A stretch of DNA of 64,000 nucleotides from Bog-756 sp963833585. Lineage in GTDB: Bacteria > Actinomycetota > Acidimicrobiia > Acidimicrobiales > RAAP-2. Below are positions 7,972-16,224 of the stretch, in pieces. A program made the translations under genes and the position numbers. The notes under the pieces were generated by a model. That model was given only the letters and a program-made list of their open reading frames with translations, ran no database searches and was not told where the DNA came from. Numbering within the stretch: the first letter of the stretch is position 1; the number at the start of each line of letters is the position of its first letter. The DNA lies in contig CAWHYF010000005.1 of NCBI GenBank assembly GCA_963833585.1, forward strand, positions 868,001 through 932,000, given 5' to 3'.

Positions 7972-9221
7972 GCACCGAGCCCGTAGACAACTCCTCCGGC
8001 GGCCGGAGCGACGGTCCCCTGGCCGGCCTCCGGGTCCTCGACGTCGGGACCCGCATCTCGGCGCCGTTCTGCGCCGGACTCCTCGGCGAGCTCGGTGCCG
8101 ACGTGATCAAGGTCGAGCTCCCCGGCGGTGGGGACTTCATGCGCACCATCGGGCCGTTCGTCCGGTCAGAGGAGGGCGAGGGGTACTCGCTGTTCTGGGC
8201 CGTCGAGGGTCGGGGACGGCGCAGCGTCACCTGTGACCTCAGGACACCGGCGGGCCAGGCGGTCTTCCGTCGTCTGGCTGCCGGGGCGGACGTGGTGTGC
8301 GAGAACTTCCGGCCGGGCACCATGGAGGCATGGGGCCTCGGTCCCGACGACGTCGACCCTCACCTGGTCTACGTGCGGATCAGCGTGTTCGGCCAGGACG
8401 GGCCGTACTCCCGCCGCCCGGGCCTCGACCGGCTGGGCATCGCCTACGGCGGGTTGCTGCATCTGACCGGAGAGCCCGACCGGCCTCCGGTCCGCCCCGG
8501 TGTGACCATCTCGGACTATCTGACCGGCGTCTTCGCCGCCATGGCCGCCGTGGCCGGCCTGTACCAGCGGGATCGCCCCCCGGGTGGGGTGGCGGGCGGG
8601 AGGGCCGCGGTGATCGACGCCCCACTCTACGGGTCCATCCTCCGGGTCCTCGAGTGGACCCTGGCCGGGTACGACCAGCTGGGAACGGTCCGGACCCGGC
8701 AGGGCAACCGCCTGGCCAACTCGGCGCCGTTGGACAACTACCCCACGGCCGACGGGACCTACATCTGCATCGTGGGTGGCTCGGACGCCAACTTTGCCCG
8801 CCTCTGCCGGGCCATGGGCCGTGAGGACCTCATCGACGATCCCCGTTTCGACACCCTGGCCCACCGGTCGGCGCGGGCCGACGAGATCAACGGCATCGTG
8901 GCCGAGTGGACCGGCTCGAGGCGTGCCTCGGACATCGAGGCCGAGTGCATCGCCCATGACGTGCCGGTGGGGACGGCCTACGGCGCCGACGACATCTTCC
9001 GCGACCCCCACATGGCCGCCCGTGGCGATCTGGTGACGGTGGATGACCCCGTGGTGGGTCCCATCCGGCAGCAGGCCCCGTTCCCCCGGTTCCTGGGGCA
9101 CTCCACGCCCGTCCCGACCGGCGCCCCCCGGCTGGGAGCGCACAATCGGGAGGTCTGGTGCGACGAGGTCGGGCTGTCGGTCGACGAGTTCGAGCAGCTG
9201 CAGCGGGACGGCGTCGTCTAG
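7968..9221 (+). CDS. Class III (CaiB/BaiF/Frc) CoA-transferase
   Basis: A 417-residue family III CoA-transferase, which moves CoA between acids through an aspartyl-CoA thioester. The nucleophile is probably Asp154 in RRPGLDRLG. N-terminal LAGLRVLDVGTRISAPFCAG, VIKVELPGGGD and ENFRPGTM are standard family features, and the length is normal. It begins with a GTG that overlaps the preceding crotonase stop by four bases, giving a two-gene operon. Donor and acceptor cannot be assigned from sequence. It converges with the acyl-CoA dehydrogenase gene, with a hairpin in the short gap. Confidence 0.9.
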   Translation: MSTEPVDNSSGGRSDGPLAGLRVLDVGTRISAPFCAGLLGELGADVIKVELPGGGDFMRTIGPFVRSEEGEGYSLFWAVEGRGRRSVTCDLRTPAGQAVFRRLAAGADVVCENFRPGTMEAWGLGPDDVDPHLVYVRISVFGQDGPYSRRPGLDRLGIAYGGLLHLTGEPDRPPVRPGVTISDYLTGVFAAMAAVAGLYQRDRPPGGVAGGRAAVIDAPLYGSILRVLEWTLAGYDQLGTVRTRQGNRLANSAPLDNYPTADGTYICIVGGSDANFARLCRAMGREDLIDDPRFDTLAHRSARADEINGIVAEWTGSRRASDIEAECIAHDVPVGTAYGADDIFRDPHMAARGDLVTVDDPVVGPIRQQAPFPRFLGHSTPVPTGAPRLGAHNREVWCDEVGLSVDEFEQLQRDGVV

Positions 9222-9246
9222 CCCCCCGGAGGACCGGATGGGGGGG
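9222..9246. terminator. Hairpin between convergent genes
   Basis: CCCCCC (9222-9227) pairs with GGGGGG (within 9240-9246) across a 12-base loop, directly after the CoA-transferase stop and just before the end of the convergent dehydrogenase gene. There is no U-tract on either strand; position and symmetry suggest a two-way terminator. Confidence 0.4.
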
Positions 9247-9250
9247 CGGC

Positions 9251-11485
9251 TCAGCCACCGGGCTCGGGGTCGCGGGGCAGTCCCAGGATGCGCTCGGCGA
9301 TGACGTTCCGTTGTACCTCGCTGGTGCCGCCGGCGATGGTGAGGCACCGGGTGAACAGCAACCCCTGGATCCACCGTTCCGACCGGCCCTCGGTGGTCGC
9401 TCCCTCCGCCCCCAGCATGGACAGGCCCAGCTCCTGCACCCGCTGCTCGTGCTCGGCACCGAGGAGCTTGCGGAGGCCGGCCCCGGGTCCCGGGTCCGAT
9501 CCGGCCAGCGCCAGCAGCGTGGACCGGTGCGTCATCAGCCGGATCGACTGCGCCTCGGCCAGGAGTCCACCGAGCCGCACCAGCGTGCCGGACGAGATGG
9601 CATCGCCGCGCCGGTCGGCCAGCTTCAACAGTGACTCCGCGCCGATCCCGTAGGTCGAGCCCGACGACATGGAGATGCGTTCGTTGGCCAGGGTCATCCG
9701 CGCCGCAGCCCAGCCACTGTTGACCGCGCCGATCACGCAGTCGTCGGGGACGAACACCTCGTCGAGGAAGACCTCGTTGAACATGGACGCCCCGGTGAGC
9801 TCCCGCAGCGGACGGATGTCCAGGCCGCTCGAGTGCATGTCCACGATGAAGAAGGTGATCCCGTCGTGTTTGGGTACCGAGGGATCGGTGCGGGCCAGGC
9901 AGATGCCCCAGTCGGCCTGCTTGGCCATCGATGTCCACACCTTCTGCCCTGTCAACCGCCAGCCGCCGTCAGACCGGACGGCCCGGGTGGTCAGACTGGC
10001 GAGATCGGATCCGGCGCCCGGCTCGGAGAAGAGCTGACACCAGGCCAACTGGCCGAGGAGCGAGGGACGCACCCAGCGCTCGCACTGTTCGGTGGTCCCG
10101 CTGGCGATGATGACCGGCAGGGCCCATGCGCTGATCCCGATGTGTGGGCGGACGATCCCCACCTCGGCCAGCAGCTCGTCGATCACCACTTGCTCCACGG
10201 CCCCGGCGTCCCGGCCCCAGGGCCGGGGCCAATGCGGCACGACCAGTCCCGCATCGACCAGTGCGGAACGGCGGTCCTCCTCCGGGGTGCCCGCCAGTTC
10301 GGCCATCAGCGGGGCCAGCTCGGCTCGGGCCAGTTCGGCTTCGTCCGGGAGGTCTGCGGTCAGCTCCCGCCGCACCCCACGACCCGCCACCGCGGCCACT
10401 TCCCGACGGAAGACATCGGTCTCGCCCAGCAACTGCCGGTCGGCATGAGCTCGCTTGAAGTGGAGGTGGAGGTCGTGCTCCCAGGTGAAGCCGATCCCGC
10501 CGAGCAGCTGCAGACACTCCTGGGAGGATCGCACGTACCCGTCGACGGTGAGGGCGGCGGCGGTGGCGGTGGCCAACTCCACGGTGTCGAGCTGATCGGC
10601 CGGCGTGTCCACCGACAGGGCCACCGCGGCGTCCCACGCCACCGCGGCCATCTGCTCCACCCGCACCGCCATGTCGGCCAGGCGGTGCTTGACCGCCTGG
10701 AATTGACCGATGGGCCGACCGAACTGCACCCGTACCTTGGCATAGTCGGTCGCCGTCTCTAGGCACCAACGGGCACCCCCGGCATGCTCGGCGGCCATGA
10801 GTGCCGTCACCACCTGGCGGACTCGTCGGGTGGTGAGGGACCCGAACTGGTGCTCGGCCGGAACGGCCAGGGCATCCACCTCCACCGTTCCCACCCGGCG
10901 AGTGGCGTCCAGGCTGGACAGGCCCGACACCCGGACCCGCGCCCCGGACCCGGCGACGTCGAGCAGGCACCAGGTCACCGCACCGTCGGGGTGGCGGGCC
11001 GGGGTCAACACCAACGAGGCGGTCGCCGCCCCGAGCAGGGGTCGGAGGGTGCCCGAGACCACCATCCGTCCCTCGCCGTCGTTGCCCACCACGTCCAGGT
11101 GCGTGTCCCCCAGGGAGAGGGCGGCGGGACGGCTGCCGTCGATCAGTCCGGGCAGGACCGCGGCGGCCAGGCTGGGCCCCACCGACGCCTCCGCCACCAG
11201 GGCCGACGTGGCCACCGTCGGAAGGAGGGGTCCCGGCATCACCGACCACCCGGTCTCCTCCAGGAGCACCGCCAGTTCGAACAGGCCGAAGCCCTGGCCG
11301 CCGAATTCCTCCGGAAGGTGGATGCCCAGCCAGCCCTGAGCCGCCATCTCCTTCCACACCGGCTGCAGGGTCTCCTCCTCGGCGTCGAGCAGGGCCCGCG
11401 GCACGGCCGGAGGGCAATGGGTGTCGAGCCAGCGCCGAGCCGAGAGTCGCTGTGCCTGGTGCTCGTCAGTCAGTGCGATCGCCAT
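9251..11485 (-). CDS. Double-domain acyl-CoA dehydrogenase (fused FadE pair)
   Basis: A protein of about 744 residues holding two complete acyl-CoA dehydrogenase folds. The first half (residues 1-380) carries QFGRPIGQFQAVKHRLADMA and, near its end, GGIGFTWEHDLHLHFKRA, where the Glu is a likely catalytic base. The second half (about 395-744) carries the FAD site WCQLFSEPGAGSDLASL, GQKVWTS and the C-terminal AGGTSEVQRN. Mycobacterial steroid-degrading enzymes of this type act as alpha2-beta2 heterotetramers or as a fusion (FadE34), so a bulky or side-chain acyl-CoA substrate is plausible (inference). The ATG at 11485 has AGAGGAG four bases upstream. An ATG at 11500 would overlap the ferredoxin stop (ATGA) and is an alternative. 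The gene follows a ferredoxin gene in the same transcript. Confidence 0.88.
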   Translation of the reverse strand: MAIALTDEHQAQRLSARRWLDTHCPPAVPRALLDAEEETLQPVWKEMAAQGWLGIHLPEEFGGQGFGLFELAVLLEETGWSVMPGPLLPTVATSALVAEASVGPSLAAAVLPGLIDGSRPAALSLGDTHLDVVGNDGEGRMVVSGTLRPLLGAATASLVLTPARHPDGAVTWCLLDVAGSGARVRVSGLSSLDATRRVGTVEVDALAVPAEHQFGSLTTRRVRQVVTALMAAEHAGGARWCLETATDYAKVRVQFGRPIGQFQAVKHRLADMAVRVEQMAAVAWDAAVALSVDTPADQLDTVELATATAAALTVDGYVRSSQECLQLLGGIGFTWEHDLHLHFKRAHADRQLLGETDVFRREVAAVAGRGVRRELTADLPDEAELARAELAPLMAELAGTPEEDRRSALVDAGLVVPHWPRPWGRDAGAVEQVVIDELLAEVGIVRPHIGISAWALPVIIASGTTEQCERWVRPSLLGQLAWCQLFSEPGAGSDLASLTTRAVRSDGGWRLTGQKVWTSMAKQADWGICLARTDPSVPKHDGITFFIVDMHSSGLDIRPLRELTGASMFNEVFLDEVFVPDDCVIGAVNSGWAAARMTLANERISMSSGSTYGIGAESLLKLADRRGDAISSGTLVRLGGLLAEAQSIRLMTHRSTLLALAGSDPGPGAGLRKLLGAEHEQRVQELGLSMLGAEGATTEGRSERWIQGLLFTRCLTIAGGTSEVQRNVIAERILGLPRDPEPGG

Positions 11486-11496
11486 CGGGCTCCTCT

Positions 11497-11742
11497 TCAT
11501 CCAGCATGGTGTCCCGCCTCGTTCGGCTCCCCTCCCGGTGCATCGCCCGGCCGGGAAGGGAGCTCGAGGGAGATGGCCCGGGTCGGACAACCCTCGGCCG
11601 CCACCCGAATCCGATCGAGCTCGTCGCCCCCGGGGTCCACGACCACCGAGATCCCGTCGTCGTCGAGGTCGAAGGTCCCCGGGGCCCAGTAGAGGCAGTT
11701 TCCGGATCCTACACATCGCTCCCGGTCGATCGCGATCCTCAT
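11497..11742 (-). CDS. 3Fe-4S type ferredoxin
   Basis: An 81-residue ferredoxin of the P450-associated actinobacterial type. The cluster ligands are in RCVGSGNC (C-x5-C, where a 4Fe-4S protein would have an extra Cys in the middle) and EGCPTRAI (CP). The missing second Cys predicts a [3Fe-4S] cluster. It opens with MRIAIDRERC, normal for the family. Its stop overlaps a possible start of the double acyl-CoA dehydrogenase (ATGA at 11500-11497), so the two are in one operon. No cytochrome P450 is visible in the window. The partner may be a distant P450, or it may handle electrons for the dehydrogenase (inference). Confidence 0.82.
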   Translation of the reverse strand: MRIAIDRERCVGSGNCLYWAPGTFDLDDDGISVVVDPGGDELDRIRVAAEGCPTRAISLELPSRPGDAPGGEPNEAGHHAG

Positions 11743-11978
11743 CTCCACGCCCCTACCCTCCCGTGGGGAGGGATCCGTGCCCCCCGGGCCGCAGCCCGGT
11801 CGAGGCAGGAGCTCCCGTGCCCGATACGCCCTGGGGGCAGGGTCGGTGACCGGCGTCGGCATGGCCCGTCAGCCCCCGGACCGGACCCGCGGTACCTTTT
11901 GTCATCGTCGCTGAGACTACTGCGCCGGAAACCTGGGGCGCTCCGGAGGCCTCAGATCTCGGGAGCAAAGGAGAGATC

Positions 11979-12056
11979 ATGCGTGCCTGGAACGAGCATG
12001 TCGGGACCACCTCCAGTCCGACCGGACCACCAAAGGACACCCCGGCGCATGGTTGA
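11979..12056 (+). CDS. 25-residue leader ORF overlapping the copper amine oxidase start
   Basis: A 26-codon frame beginning MRAWNEHV and ending TPAHG, with one of the strongest ribosome binding sites in the window (AAAGGAG five bases before the ATG). Its stop lies at 12054-12056, inside the first codons of the amine oxidase, giving an 8-base overlap. The peptide is unlike any precursor family I know (it lacks the Glu/Tyr of PqqA). It may serve as a leader for coupling or for regulated translation of the amine oxidase. Confidence 0.4.
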   Translation: MRAWNEHVGTTSSPTGPPKDTPAHG

Positions 12057-13956
12057 TCTGGCCCCCGCCCTCGCCCACCCGCTCGATGCCCTGGCCGCCG
12101 AGGAGATCCGGGCCGCCGTGGGCGCGGTGCGGTCCAGCGGTCGAGTCAGCGATGGCGTCCTGTTCGCCTCGGTGACCCTGGAGGAGCCCGACCGAGAGGT
12201 CGTGGCGCTCCACCGGCGGGGCGACCCGGTAGAGCGAAAGGTCCGGCTGATCATCCTGCCGGGCCCCGAGGCCTCCGTGGTCGAGGTGGTGGTCTCGCTG
12301 GCCACCCAGCAGATCGTGAGCTGGACACCGCGACAGGGGGTGCGGCCGGCCCTGCTGTTCGACGACTCGTACCGGGCCATCCTGGCCCTGCGGGCAGACC
12401 CGGAGTGGCAGGCAGCCATGCACCGACGGGGCATCACCGACTTCGAGCGCGTCCAGATCGATCCGTGGCCCACCGGCAATTTCGGCAACCCCCTCGAGGA
12501 GGACCGGCGGGTCGCACGGTGCCTCTCGTACTACCGCGACGAGCCCACCGACAACGGGTACGCCCGCCCGGTGGAGGGCGTACTGGCCACGGTGGACGCG
12601 GCCCGCGGGGAGGTGCTCCAGGTCCAGGACTTCGGCGTGGTCCCCCTCCCTCCCGGCAAGGGAAGCTACCTCCCCGAGGACAACGAGCCGCTTCGCACCG
12701 ACCTGCTCCCCCTGGAGATCGTCCAGTCGGCCGGACCCAGCTTCACCCTCGACGGCAACCTGCTCACCTGGCAGCGGTGGAGCATGCGGGTGGCCATGGA
12801 GCCCCTGGAGGGCCTGGTCCTCCGCAGCATCGGCTACGAGGACGGCGGGCGGATCCGACCCATACTCCACCGTGCTGCCATCAGCGAGATGGTGGTTCCC
12901 TATGGCGACCCGGGTCCGATGCACGGATGGAAGAACGCCTTCGATGTCGGAGAGTGGGGCCTCGGTCGCATGGCCAACTCGCTCTCCCTGGGCTGCGACT
13001 GTCTGGGCGAGATCACGTACCTCGACGCCGTCTTCTCCAGCGAGCACGGCAAGCCGTACGTCATCGAGAACGCCGTGTGCATCCATGAGGAGGACTACGG
13101 GATCCTCTGGAAGCACAATGACATGAACGTGGGCCGCACCGAGGTGCGCCGATCGCGTCGCCTGGTGGTCTCCTCGATCGCCACGGTGGGCAACTACGAG
13201 TACGGCTTCTACTGGTACTTCTACCTCGACGGCACCATTCAACACGAGGTCAAGCTGACCGGGATCATGTCCACCCAGGCCGTGGCGCCGGGCGAGCAGC
13301 CGGCCTTCGGCTCGGTGGTGGCGGAAGGGCTGGCGGCCCCGTTCCATCAGCACCTGTTCTGCGCCCGCCTCGACGTGGCCTTGGACGGACCGGTCAACGA
13401 GGTCCACGAGGTCGGTGCCGAGCCGGTGCCGACTGGACCGGACAACCCCTGGGGCAATGCCTTTCGGCAGACGTCGGTCCGGCTCGACTCCGAACGCCAG
13501 GCCCAGCGGGAGGTCGACCCGGCGAGCGGTCGCCACTGGAGGTTCGTCAATCCCGCCTCGACCAACGGACTGGGTCGGCCGGTGGCCTACAAACTGGTGC
13601 CCGGAGCCACGCCGACCCTGCTGGCCCAACCGGACTCCAGCATCGGCCAGCGGGCCGGCTTCGCCCGCCACAACCTGTGGGTGACCCCGTTCGCCTCCGA
13701 CGAACGCAGGGCGGCCGGCGACTACCCCAATCAACACGCCGGTGGGGACGGTCTGCCCCGCTGGACCAAGGCCGACCGGTCCCTCGTCGGTGCCGAGCTG
13801 GTGGCGTGGCACACCTTCGGGGTGACCCACCTCCCCCGGCCCGAGGACTGGCCGGTCATGCCGGTCGAGTACTGCGGATTCCACCTCGTTCCGGTGGGAT
13901 TCTTCGATCAGAATCCGGCACTCGATCTTCCTCCGTCCGTCCACCCCTGCCAGTGA
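12049..13956 (+). CDS. Copper amine oxidase (primary-amine oxidase, topaquinone)
   Basis: A 635-residue copper amine oxidase, close in length to Arthrobacter phenylethylamine oxidase. It oxidises primary amines to aldehydes with release of ammonia and hydrogen peroxide. The topaquinone precursor is Tyr383 in TVGNYEYGFYW. The catalytic base is Asp299 in NAFDVGEWG. Copper ligands are His433 and His435 in FHQHLFCARLD and His612 in EYCGFHLVP. The spacing matches the known enzyme almost residue for residue. No signal peptide is seen, so it is probably cytoplasmic. The ATG at 12049 has AAAGGA upstream and overlaps a small leader ORF. The aldehyde product would feed the surrounding acyl-CoA genes (inference). 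Confidence 0.93.
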   Translation: MVDLAPALAHPLDALAAEEIRAAVGAVRSSGRVSDGVLFASVTLEEPDREVVALHRRGDPVERKVRLIILPGPEASVVEVVVSLATQQIVSWTPRQGVRPALLFDDSYRAILALRADPEWQAAMHRRGITDFERVQIDPWPTGNFGNPLEEDRRVARCLSYYRDEPTDNGYARPVEGVLATVDAARGEVLQVQDFGVVPLPPGKGSYLPEDNEPLRTDLLPLEIVQSAGPSFTLDGNLLTWQRWSMRVAMEPLEGLVLRSIGYEDGGRIRPILHRAAISEMVVPYGDPGPMHGWKNAFDVGEWGLGRMANSLSLGCDCLGEITYLDAVFSSEHGKPYVIENAVCIHEEDYGILWKHNDMNVGRTEVRRSRRLVVSSIATVGNYEYGFYWYFYLDGTIQHEVKLTGIMSTQAVAPGEQPAFGSVVAEGLAAPFHQHLFCARLDVALDGPVNEVHEVGAEPVPTGPDNPWGNAFRQTSVRLDSERQAQREVDPASGRHWRFVNPASTNGLGRPVAYKLVPGATPTLLAQPDSSIGQRAGFARHNLWVTPFASDERRAAGDYPNQHAGGDGLPRWTKADRSLVGAELVAWHTFGVTHLPRPEDWPVMPVEYCGFHLVPVGFFDQNPALDLPPSVHPCQ

Positions 13957-14111
13957 TCTGGACCGGCCGGCACCGCCCGTTCCCATCCACCTCGGTGCGG
14001 CGCAGGCGGTGATCTGCGGGCCGGGCGAGGGTCGATCCTCCACTCCGCCCCGAGCTCTGCGTACAATCCGGGTGGCAGGTGGGGCCGGCACCGGAAAGGG
14101 AGTTCCCCCAC

Positions 14112-14285
14112 ATGAGCACCATGGTCCAGCTCGGCTACGGTTCCTGTCCTTCGTGCGGCCATGATGCCCTGCTCGAGACGATCCACGGGTTGGCCGAGGA
14201 CGGGCCCCCTCGGGTCCGCATCACCCGGATCGAGTGCGCCAACGAGGAGTGCCTCCACTACCTCACCCCACTCCGGTCCCTCTGA
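14112..14285 (+). CDS. Small zinc-ribbon protein
   Basis: A 57-residue protein with two Cys pairs, SCPSCGHD near residue 12 and CANEECLHY near residue 45 (C-x2-C and C-x4-C), a zinc-ribbon arrangement. AAAGGGAG lies 8 bases before the ATG. It precedes a crotonase gene by 56 bases on the same strand and may be co-transcribed. Function is unknown; similar small ribbons accompany acyl-CoA enzymes as accessory proteins, but nothing here proves a partner. Confidence 0.65.
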   Translation: MSTMVQLGYGSCPSCGHDALLETIHGLAEDGPPRVRITRIECANEECLHYLTPLRSL

Positions 14286-14341
14286 CTGAGGAGCTCTCGG
14301 GACTGCGGCCGAGTTCAGCACGGTCCGGGGTGGCGGTTACC

Positions 14342-15166
14342 ATGGCCGCCATGCCAGACCTCGAGTCCCTCCTCTACGACGAGTCCGATGGTGTGGCATG
14401 GGTCACCCTCAACCGTCCCGAGGCCCTCAACGCCTTCGACCCCACCATGCAGCGGGAACTCCGGGAGCTGTGGGCCAGGCTGCGCACCAACGATGACGTG
14501 CGCTGCGTGGTGCTCACAGGAAGCGGGGAGAAGGCCTTCTGCACCGGGTTGGATCGCGAGAGCATCGGGGACATCGCTGACCAGCCCCCGGGCAAACTAC
14601 CCGGATACAACACGCCCTGGGACTTCGACGACCCGGGTCGGAGCGTGTGCCCCAAGTCCAACCATCTCTGGAAGCCGGTCATCGCGGCGGTGAATGGCAT
14701 GGCCTGTGGCGGGGCGTTCTACATTCTGGGCGAGGTGGACTTCATCATCGCCGCCGAGCACGCCACGTTCTTCGACCCCCATGTGACCTACGGAATGCCG
14801 GCCGCCTACGAGCCGATCTTCCTGCTCCACAAGATGCCCTTCCAGGAGGTCATGCGGCTGTCACTGCTCGGGGCTCATGAGCGCATGTCGGCGGCACGGG
14901 CCCACCAGATCGGATTCGTCTCCGAGGTGGTCCCGTCCGACCAGCTGCGGGAGCACACCGAGTGGGCGGCCCGGGCCATCGCCGACCAGCCGGCTCTGGC
15001 CGAGCAGGGGACGCTGCGGGCTCTGTGGATGGGCCTCGAGGTCTCCCGCCGTCAGGCGCTGGACCACGCCTTCCTCTTCACCCACGTGGGCACCGATCCC
15101 GCCCTGTTGGTCGAGGGACAGGAGCGGTTCACCACCGGGAAGCGGATCGAATGGCGTCTGCGCTGA
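14342..15166 (+). CDS. Enoyl-CoA hydratase/isomerase (crotonase) family protein
   Basis: A 274-residue crotonase with VTLNRPEALNAFD at the N-terminus, the oxyanion segments KAFCTGLDRES and AVNGMACGGAFYILGEVD, and the usual helical C-terminal tail. It is related to, but clearly different from, the crotonase at 7132. The second oxyanion strand is of the GMACGGA type, common in fatty-acid and terpene beta-oxidation hydratases. The start is at ATG 14342; ATG 14351 is an alternative three codons on. It sits after the zinc-ribbon gene and ends convergent with the SDR gene, with a GC hairpin in between. Confidence 0.87.
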   Translation: MAAMPDLESLLYDESDGVAWVTLNRPEALNAFDPTMQRELRELWARLRTNDDVRCVVLTGSGEKAFCTGLDRESIGDIADQPPGKLPGYNTPWDFDDPGRSVCPKSNHLWKPVIAAVNGMACGGAFYILGEVDFIIAAEHATFFDPHVTYGMPAAYEPIFLLHKMPFQEVMRLSLLGAHERMSAARAHQIGFVSEVVPSDQLREHTEWAARAIADQPALAEQGTLRALWMGLEVSRRQALDHAFLFTHVGTDPALLVEGQERFTTGKRIEWRLR

Positions 15167-15179
15167 GCCCGGGGTGTGA

Positions 15180-15207
15180 CCGGCCGGCGACGAGCCCGCC
15201 CGGCCGG
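15180..15207. terminator. GC-rich hairpin between convergent genes
   Basis: Perfect 8-base arms CCGGCCGG at 15180-15187 and 15200-15207 around a 12-base loop, between the ends of the crotonase (+) and SDR (-) genes. No T-run follows, so termination is inferred from position. Confidence 0.35.
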
Positions 15208-15260
15208 AGGGTCCCTGGTGTGGCAGTCCCGTCCGGGGGGATCGGGGCGGTCCGGTGGGA

Positions 15261-16076
15261 TCAGAAGCCGAAGGCCGACACGTCGAGGGTGCCCACCGAC
15301 AGGGCGGCCATGGTACCCCCGTCGGTGAGGATGCTCTCGCCGGTGATGGCCGACGCCGCCGGTGAGTTCAGGAAGATCAGTGGCGCCGCTTGCTCGTCGG
15401 GGGTCTGCCGGTGGCCCAGCGGGATGGGGTAGTTGTCCATGAAGGCCTTGCCCATCTGCTCCTCGAACTCGGGCATCATCGGAGTATCGGTCGGGCCAGG
15501 CAGCGTGCAGTTGATTCGGATGCCCCGCTCGGCCAGCGCGAACGATCGCCACACCGTCCAGACGATGAGGACCTCCTTGGACGGGGCGTAGCCACCGGCG
15601 ATCTCGTCCGGGTGGACCTCGAGCCACTTCTTGCCCTCGTCAAATCCTTCGGTGGTCACCAGCGGCAGCCATTTCCCGATGTTGGCCTGCCATCCGGCCC
15701 CGGCGCCGGACGAGACATTGGCGACGGCGCCGCCGGGTTCCATGCGCTCGACCACCAGATCGGCGAGATGCCGTTGGGCCACGAAGTTGACCAGCATGGT
15801 GTCGAGGTCGGAGAAGCGTCCGCCCGGTAGCCCGGCACAGTTGAACAGCCCGTCGATCCGGCCACCGATCTCCTCGACGGCACCGGCCACGGCATCCGGG
15901 TCCCGAAGGTCGGTGGGGTGGAAGCGGGCCGTCTCGGTCGGGGGCTCCTTGAGGTCGATCACGTGGACCTCGGCGCCGAGCGGCTCCAACTGGCGGACCA
16001 CGGCCGCCCCCATACCGGCGCCACCTCCGCCGCAGACGATCACCCGTCGGCCCTCATACGATCCGGCCACGCTCAT
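15261..16076 (-). CDS. SDR-family oxidoreductase (coniferyl-alcohol dehydrogenase-like)
   Basis: A 271-residue short-chain dehydrogenase. The cofactor loop reads VIVCGGGGAGMGAAV (a variant of TGxxxGxG). VIDLKEPP suggests an acidic NAD-preferring strand end, and NCAGLPGG replaces the usual NNAG. The catalytic Ser is in NVSSGAGAGW, and Tyr and Lys in GGYAPSKEVL near residue 160. The IGKWLPLVTTEGFDEGKKW insert resembles coniferyl-alcohol or 3-alpha-hydroxysteroid dehydrogenase-type SDRs. AAGGGGAG lies 6 bases before the ATG at 16076. Its alcohol substrate is unknown but fits the catabolic setting. Confidence 0.84.
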   Translation of the reverse strand: MSVAGSYEGRRVIVCGGGGAGMGAAVVRQLEPLGAEVHVIDLKEPPTETARFHPTDLRDPDAVAGAVEEIGGRIDGLFNCAGLPGGRFSDLDTMLVNFVAQRHLADLVVERMEPGGAVANVSSGAGAGWQANIGKWLPLVTTEGFDEGKKWLEVHPDEIAGGYAPSKEVLIVWTVWRSFALAERGIRINCTLPGPTDTPMMPEFEEQMGKAFMDNYPIPLGHRQTPDEQAAPLIFLNSPAASAITGESILTDGGTMAALSVGTLDVSAFGF

Positions 16077-16224
16077 GGTCTCCCCTTCTCGCCCCCCAGC
16101 CAACCCGGGCTGACGGCGTCCCGTCGATCCTGCTGCCCTCGACGGCGACGGGCACACGGTATACCCCGACACACCGGGTGAGGGGATGGACGGTAGTGCC
16201 AGCGTCACGGTTGGAACCCGGTCC

